Shown: one piece after another, positions 57,803-64,000 of the stretch
Layout of the letters: the number at the start of each line of letters is the position of its first letter
Numbering within the stretch: position 1 is the first letter of the stretch
Assembly (NCBI RefSeq): GCF_963678635.1
Contig: NC_087071.1
Coordinates: forward strand, 37,783,858 to 37,847,857
Length of the DNA stretch: 64,000 bases
Direction of reading: 5' to 3'
Source of the DNA: Symsagittifera roscoffensis
Taxonomy: Eukaryota > Xenacoelomorpha > Acoela > Convolutidae
Program-made: the position numbers and the translations under genes
Notes under the pieces: model-generated
Databases searched by the model: none
What the model saw: only the letters and a program-made list of their open reading frames with translations
Told to the model about the DNA's origin: nothing

Positions 57803-60434
57803 GAAAGTGTTTCTTCGTCAAATCCTAATTTTATTGTTCTTAATTACTTTTTGATAACCTGAAGTAGAAAAAATCTCTGTGTAACCCGGGTTGTTTCAAG
57901 TCCAAAAACTGGATCTTATATTCTGGACAGACTCTGTCAAGTAATTTTTTTCTAGCTTGTGGGTAGTTGACAAAAGAATTGCACACACAAAGTATTGATC
58001 GGAGATTACGGAGCATGTTTATGTTAAGAACAATTTCTGCTTAACAATTTCTTGTCATAATTATAAGAAACTGGCTTTCCGTTAATCGCTGTTAAGAAAA
58101 TCGAAAGGTTAATCGAAAGGTTATCTCTTGTTTGAATACTATTGAATCAAGGTTAAAGCTTTATGGTAAAATTTTCAGAATGAAGTCAGCGTCAAAATTA
58201 GGTTCTATTATCGAAATGACCCCATGAAATTAAATCGCAATTGATCAATCGAAACTCGATTTATGTGTTTCGATTATCAGTTTTGATTGGTATTACTGGT
58301 AAATATAACTAACTTGAATCGAATGAACAATCTGGTTTAATTTACAATTTCTATTTAAAATGCAAACTTATATATGTTCCGACTGCGTTTTAAGGCTTAT
58401 GGAGCAGTAATTACAAAAATATTATTAACATATTAAATGTAATAAAATAAAACGAACGTTTTATGTGTGTTGTTTCTCTCGCTAGCTCTTTGGTAGTTGC
58501 ATGAATCGATTGACTTTAATCTGAACACAGAGAAAAACGTTGACTTTCTTTATCTTACGTGCTGGCTATACCGCCTCATTAGACCAGCCTGAGAGCGTTT
58601 TAAAACTCAGCTTTGAGAGTTCCGCCTTGAGAAATACATACCATAGAGTAAAGTTTATTAGTAGTAAGTAGCTCGGTATTCACTAATCAAAACGATAGTA
58701 AAAAGGAAAGTAAACGGCCGAGACCATATGATAAGCTCGAATCTTTAAAAAGATTAGAAGTGAAATTTGTAAGACGGTACCAAAAATGATAACCCTGCCC
58801 TTATCCCCAATGGAAACAAAGGAAGCCAACTGTTCGTAACCAACTGTACGGATTGAACATAGATTTGATAGTTAAACTACTAATAGAAAATCAACAAGAC
58901 TAAAGAAATCTAGTCCCGAAGGAAATCGGCAGTAATAAGAATGCGACGCGGAAACAACGTCTCCTGAAACGTGTGGTTGAACGGGACATTTACTTAGCTC
59001 CCCAGTGGTGTTTTTTGCTTTTTTTTGCAATCAGATAGCTGATAGATAAACTACGCGTCCCTGATAGCTAGAGGGAAGTGTTTGAAATTGAGTTAAAGTG
59101 AGAATTTCAAAAACTTGAAATGCGGTAGCTACATTTAGAAAAGACCTCTCTCAAGACTCAGGAGGCCGGAACGCTGACGCGATAATCAAATGAAGTCCTT
59201 GAGAAGTCGCTAAGATAAACATAACTTGGATTAGAGGTGAAATTGGACTTGATATTTGCACAACATAGTTAGAAAAACCTAAAACGAACTTGGCATTCTT
59301 AACTAGTGTTGCCAGGGGAAACATCCGACTAGGATTTTGCGCAAGGGTACCAGGACTTGTAGGGACGATCATAACTATAACTAAAGTTTAACTAGACAAT
59401 AGCGAAAGGTGTTAAGGCTTGCATATCCTGAGGGAGAGCGATTAGAGCTGTGTTGAAGTATAGTCGGTTCTCAAAGTTAGTTAGAGAACAAGTTACGCTA
59501 AGAGAGCGAACAGTGTGGTTAGTTACAGAACAGCTCGACACTTATGAGGGCAGTGATTCTCCCAAGTGTATGAGAGTAATGTGTTAAGTTTTTGACTTCT
59601 CAAGAGTCAGAGATATTTGATTGAGCTATTGAGGATAGCAAAAATGTAGAGAGTTATTTAGTGTTAACGGGATGTTGAATTGTAATCACAGACTCTTTTG
59701 TTTTGCCTAATTATTCCATTATTTTTAGGCCACTTAGAGTTCTCAGTTTTTGGGCCTTCTTTTTTGAAATTAATTTCATTTGGAAATTTTTGCGAGCAAT
59801 ACAGCCAAAAGGGGTCAAACAACATAGTACAGTACAGAATAGGTGCCACCAAAATAACCCTCTCGTGATTGATTTTGGATTCCAAGGGACCGCTTTACGG
59901 TGCCGTTAAATAAGAGAGAGAACGGAACTAGAGAAGCAATCCCCTGAATATACATATTTTTTTGTATAAATAGCTTGTTTTACAATTTGGGTATCAACAC
60001 GTTTCAATTTGATGTGCTTCTCTTACCAAAACTTCATGGGAATCGTACGCGGCACTATATATGGCGCTATACCAAATAGAAATTTTCTATCAAACAAATT
60101 TGTTATGACGTCCTTTGAAAAATATTCCCTAATAAAAAATGTGCAATCATATTTCGGACCATTTATGAAATTTGCGTCCATTTAACGATTTCATTTGTCT
60201 GCAACCGTTTTTTGCTTGTATGGAACCATATATGACTCGAGGTACCGGTTCACATTGTGGTCAAACCGGGTTCATAGAAGTATCGGAAAAACAATAGTAA
60301 GAAAACAATCCTGATGAAGCAAATTTTGCATTGCAGATGCTAATCAAAAAGTTGCATGTCATCTCTTTGCAACATAAAATGCGTTCGTTCTTCTGCCATC
60401 TCACTTTCATCGTGAGTTAGTTCATTAGCAGATG
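57803..60434. other. non-coding; compositionally distinct block
   Basis: No gene is recognised. From about 58480 to 59690 the sequence loses the usual poly-T character and becomes purine-rich and more even, similar in feel to the LTR and leader of the 22.9 kb element. It could be an LTR or leader of another retroelement, but no matching partner exists in the window. Confidence 0.35.
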
Positions 60435-61133
60435 TTTATAAAAATCAAAGGTCAGCTCCGCGACATTTAAAACACAATCTAAGATAAAAAGTGAGTATAG
60501 GTTTTACATCAAACAGCTGTATTTATGTAAGACACTTTTTGTTCGATATTGGAAGAGATTTTTTTGGATGTTTTGTGTTCCAAATCAATACTGAGAGGGC
60601 TTCACTCTTTTGGCCAGATAATGTCTCCTAGTTTTTTTCTGCGTGACCTCTAAAACTGCTGGGAAATGTTGACTTCACTCCCAGCCTTACGCATTATCCA
60701 TCATTTGGATCTTCTGACTTTTTAGTACATGACTTGTTTTTTCTTTTAAGTCGCAAAAAATTTATCCAGGAATCGGAAAATTTACCATACAAAACTGATA
60801 ACCTTTGCCAAATGAAAAAATTGTGTACTCTTTGTTAACCTTGGCCATTTACTGACTTAAAACCAGAAGTAAACCAATCTAAGACTAATCCACCAAAAAA
60901 AATCTGTAAAATTTTAAAACATTTCCACATTTAGGTTTGGTTCATTGAATTTTCAGCTAAAAACTATACTATTTTAGTTTCACGTTTCAGAAAAAGGGAG
61001 AAGGAACGAAGAACACGAACCAATTGGCATGGAAGGCGGAAGTCCGAACCAGAACTTTCAGACCACTTACAATGCTGCCTACACGAATCCATCTCCGACT
61101 GGATCTCCAGGAACGACCTTTTTCAAAATATAG
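60435..61133 (+). CDS. possible small two-exon gene
   Basis: TTTATAAAAA at 60435-60444 could be a TATA box. A donor GTGAGT lies at 60491 and an acceptor CACGTTTCAG ends at 60990. The second exon has an ATG at 61029 and 34 codons to TAG 61131-61133, with a polar Asn/Thr/Pro/Gly-rich peptide. Local GC content is higher than the flanks. The two other frames are also partly open, so the reading frame is uncertain. Speculative. Confidence 0.25.
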
Positions 61134-62778
61134 ACACTATCGAACATACCCCTCCCCTGCCCATTACAACTAAACAAACACAGCGTTATCCGGTCGGATA
61201 TAAATAACCGAACCGTGGGTATAACACACAGATACAGAATTTGCTTAACAAAAATTTTATACCGTCTCAGTTTTTTAATTTCTCTCTACGTTTTTAAACA
61301 AAACTTTTTTAACTCCCTCATGAAAAGATTATTAGTGACTTGAAACTCAATTTTTTTATGCTGCAGGTAGACCATCAGCTAAAATTTTTGCTTTAAACAT
61401 TTTTATTTCTTAATTTTACTACCCGTGAACACCCGTAATTTAACTACACCTTATTGTCAACATTTCTATTTGGCCAAAAGGTTTCCATGTTGTCCTCAAA
61501 AACTAAAAAAATCTCATTTTTGCGTTTATACTGGAGAAAAAAAAGTAACTCAACTTGATAATTCAGAAACAGAAAAATTGTGAATTCAGAAAAAAATTTA
61601 AAAAACTCAAAAATTTGATCTTACTCCCAAAAGTACTCATTTTTCAAGCTGTCATTTGAAACTCAGTTGCTCATTTTTTGGATCATATGCTGAAAACAAT
61701 AGTTTGATTTGACCTTAGTCCTTATTCTTGAAGTGCAAATTTTTGTTCACATACATGGTCCGATGTAAGTGAAAACCACTCGTTACACCACCACACCGCA
61801 AAATGGATAAATGGATGCTGAGTTCAGGTGGAAGGGGGGAGGGGAGGGAGTGAGTTTTTTTTGCTGTATACTTTTCAATCAGTTTTGACCTATCCCAAAG
61901 ATTGTTCCAAAGCAGACCTTTACAAATACATAGTTCATGGGTGAAGCTCACATCTTTTCTTTTGAACAAAATATCCAAAACTGCCCAAAAACATACAATT
62001 GAGAATGAAGTCGGATCAAAGTTTCCGAAGTTAATTTGTTTTTCAAAACTGTAGGTCCATTTGCCCCTCCCCGACCGCCCAATAGTCCCAACAGGGTCCT
62101 ACCGACAAGTGGGCAACCAAACAAGAGTGGGGCACTCTTTGAGCCTCCAAAAAACTCACCAAACAGAGCAGGGTTCAGCAATTGAATTCAAGCAGATTAA
62201 AGTAAAACAAAACTAGCCAATTGAAACGATCGAAGTAAAGATGAAAAAATTATGGGAAAAGCAACTAAGTTTGCTTCAAAATATTACGTTTTTGGTAGGA
62301 TGGGGGATAAGGGTAAGATTATTTGACATACGACAACTACAAAAAGACTGCTTGCGAAAAATATAACTCGCAATTTTTAAGGAAAGCAACCCGCACTGTA
62401 GTTTCATGGAAAATATTCAACTAATGCATTTTTGTTGTCAGTGTCTATACAATTACAAAAAATAATTATAAACTATTAGAAATGAATTATAATGACGCTA
62501 TTTTTCTGAGGAATAAAATCTTTTTAAATCGATTGTTGTCAATTGTAATAAATTTTTTTGGAAAAGAAAAAAGTTTAGGTAAAGTAATCGATTTTTTTGT
62601 TGTCGTTTTTTTCACGAAAATATCAGTCAATTTTAAATTTAATTTTTGAGTTCATTTTATTAAGTTTTGCTTTCGTTTTTGTGCCGCGCACCCCCATCCC
62701 ACCGTTCAACGACATCCTTCCCACGCATATGCACAACCTCATCAACTCTACCTCCATTGTGTAATCTACTCTTTTCGA
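61134..62778. other. non-coding, no gene seen
   Basis: AT-rich spacer before the satellite. Antisense frames at 61715-62181 lack domains and overlap each other. Confidence 0.4.
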
Positions 62779-64000
62779 CCATTTATCCACGAGGGAAAGG
62801 GCCAACATGCGAGCTGTAGAGCTCATCACGGCGAACCGCGGTTGTGCCCCTGCTTAAGAACTACATGCAATTTTTTTGGTTATTTTTCTGGACTGGGTAA
62901 TGTTGCCGCAATCTCAAGCAACGAGCACTTGGTAAGATTAACTTTGTGAATAACGTGGGGCAAGATGGTTGTTTTGTCGAAAGAACAAAACTATTAGGTC
63001 CATTTATCCACGAAGGGAAGGACCAACATACGAGCTGTACAGCTCATCACGGCGAACCACTGTTGTGCACCTGCTTAAGAACTACATGCAATTTTTTTGG
63101 TTATTTTTCTGGACTGGGTAATGTTGCCTCAATCTCAAGCAACGAGCACTTGGTAAGATTAACTTTGTGAATAACGTGGGGCAAGATGGTTGTTTTGTCG
63201 AAAGAACAAAACTATTAGGTCCATTTGTCCACGAAGGGAAGGACCAACATACGAGCTGTACAGCTCATCACGGCGAACCACTGTTGTGCCCCTGCTTAAG
63301 AACTACATGCAATTTTTATGGTTATTTTCTGGACTGGGTAATGTTGCCTCAATCTCAAGCAACGAGCACTTGGTAAGATTAACTTTGTGAATAACGTGGG
63401 GCAAGATGGTTGTTTTGTCGAAAGAAAAATACTATTAGGTCCATTTATCCACGAAGGGAAGGACCAACATACGAGCTGTACAGCTCATCACGGCGAACCA
63501 CTGTTGTGCACCTGCTTAAGAACTACATGCAATTTTTTTGGTTATTTTTCTGGACTGGGTAATGTTGCCTCAATCTCAAGCAACGAGCACTTGGTAAGCT
63601 TAACTTTGTTAATAACGTGGGGCAAGATGGTTGTTTTGCCGAAAGAACAAAACTATTAGGTCCATTTATCCACGAAGGGAAGGACCAACATACGAGCTGT
63701 ACAGCTCATCACGGCGAATCACTGTTGTGCCCCTGCTTAAGAACTACATGCAATTTTTATGGTTATTTTCAGGACTGGGTAATGTTGCCTCAATCTCAAG
63801 CAACGAGCACTTGGTAAGATTAACTTTGTGAATAACGTGGGGCAAGATGGTTGTTTTGTCGAAAGAACAAAACTATTAGGTCCATTTATCCACGAAGGGA
63901 AGGACCAACATACGAGCTGTACAGCTCATCACGGCGAACCACTGTTGTGCACCTGCTTAAGAACTACATGCAATTTTTTTGGTTATTTTTCTGGACTGGG
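62779..64000. repeat. satellite array, 220/221-bp monomers in a 441-bp dimer, runs off the window
   Basis: Monomer starts at 62941, 63162, 63382, 63603 and 63823 (spacing 221, 220, 221, 220). Two variants alternate: A with GTGCACCTGC and a T-run before GGTTATTTTTC, B with GTGCCCCTGC and TTTTTATGGTTATTTTC. Each later monomer contains the perfect palindrome GAGCTGTACAGCTC. The first partial copy (62779-62940) is diverged and lacks the full palindrome (GAGCTGTAGAGCTC). The array continues past 64000. Confidence 0.95.

Noticed and set aside
62946..63831. Repeated 66-90 codon frames in the satellite
   Set aside because: Monomer length (220/221 bp) is not a multiple of three and starts are not ATG; the frames are by-products of one repeat.
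1..64000. CRISPR arrays, rRNA or bacterial-type operons
   Set aside because: None present; all regular repeats are satellites, minisatellites or transposon ends, and gene structure is eukaryotic.

Overview
This window looks like a gene-poor, AT-rich metazoan nuclear region (long poly-A/T runs, one gene split by long GT-AG introns, tRNA-derived repeats, satellite DNA, and many eukaryotic transposons). No bacterial operons, rRNA or CRISPR are visible. The species cannot be fixed from the sequence. The dominant LTR element reminds me of env-bearing Ty3/gypsy elements of marine invertebrates such as larvacean Tor elements, but that is only an impression.

Left part (1-6607): remains of a non-LTR (LINE) retrotransposon are interrupted by a 3.8 kb hAT transposon (484-4298) with exact 8-bp target duplications. 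The hAT transposase is broken and hosts two copies of a TA-flanked TIR element.

Centre (6608-29494): one 22.9 kb Ty3/gypsy-type LTR retroelement with two 410-bp LTRs (about 6 differences) and a 4-bp target duplication (GTAA). Order: LTR, 1.25 kb structured leader, small basic ORF, very large gag, protease, RT-RNase H, then a tandem repeat of about 4 kb (second gag-PR-RT), RNase H, integrase, a small membrane ORF, an AUG-less Pro/Ser-rich ORF, an env-like glycoprotein, and a further 600-codon ORF starting inside the env stop. A 1.5 kb non-coding tail precedes the 3' LTR. Most long frames carry one or more frameshifts or stops, so this copy is defective, yet it is young and every part remains readable.

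Right part (29495-64000): host DNA full of decayed repeats. It holds a 203-bp MITE with perfect 27-bp TIRs and an 8-bp TSD, a rotted BEL/Pao retroelement (about 33960-37250), several foldback or TIR elements, degenerate minisatellites, and one convincing host gene on the minus strand (48623-57170), a D-2-hydroxyacid dehydrogenase of the glyoxylate/hydroxypyruvate reductase type with at least five exons. The window ends in a 220/221-bp satellite organised as a 441-bp dimer (62779-64000).

The candidates most worth following are the giant env-bearing retroelement with its additional ORFs and internal template-switch duplication, and the dimeric satellite with a related solitary fragment 5 kb upstream.
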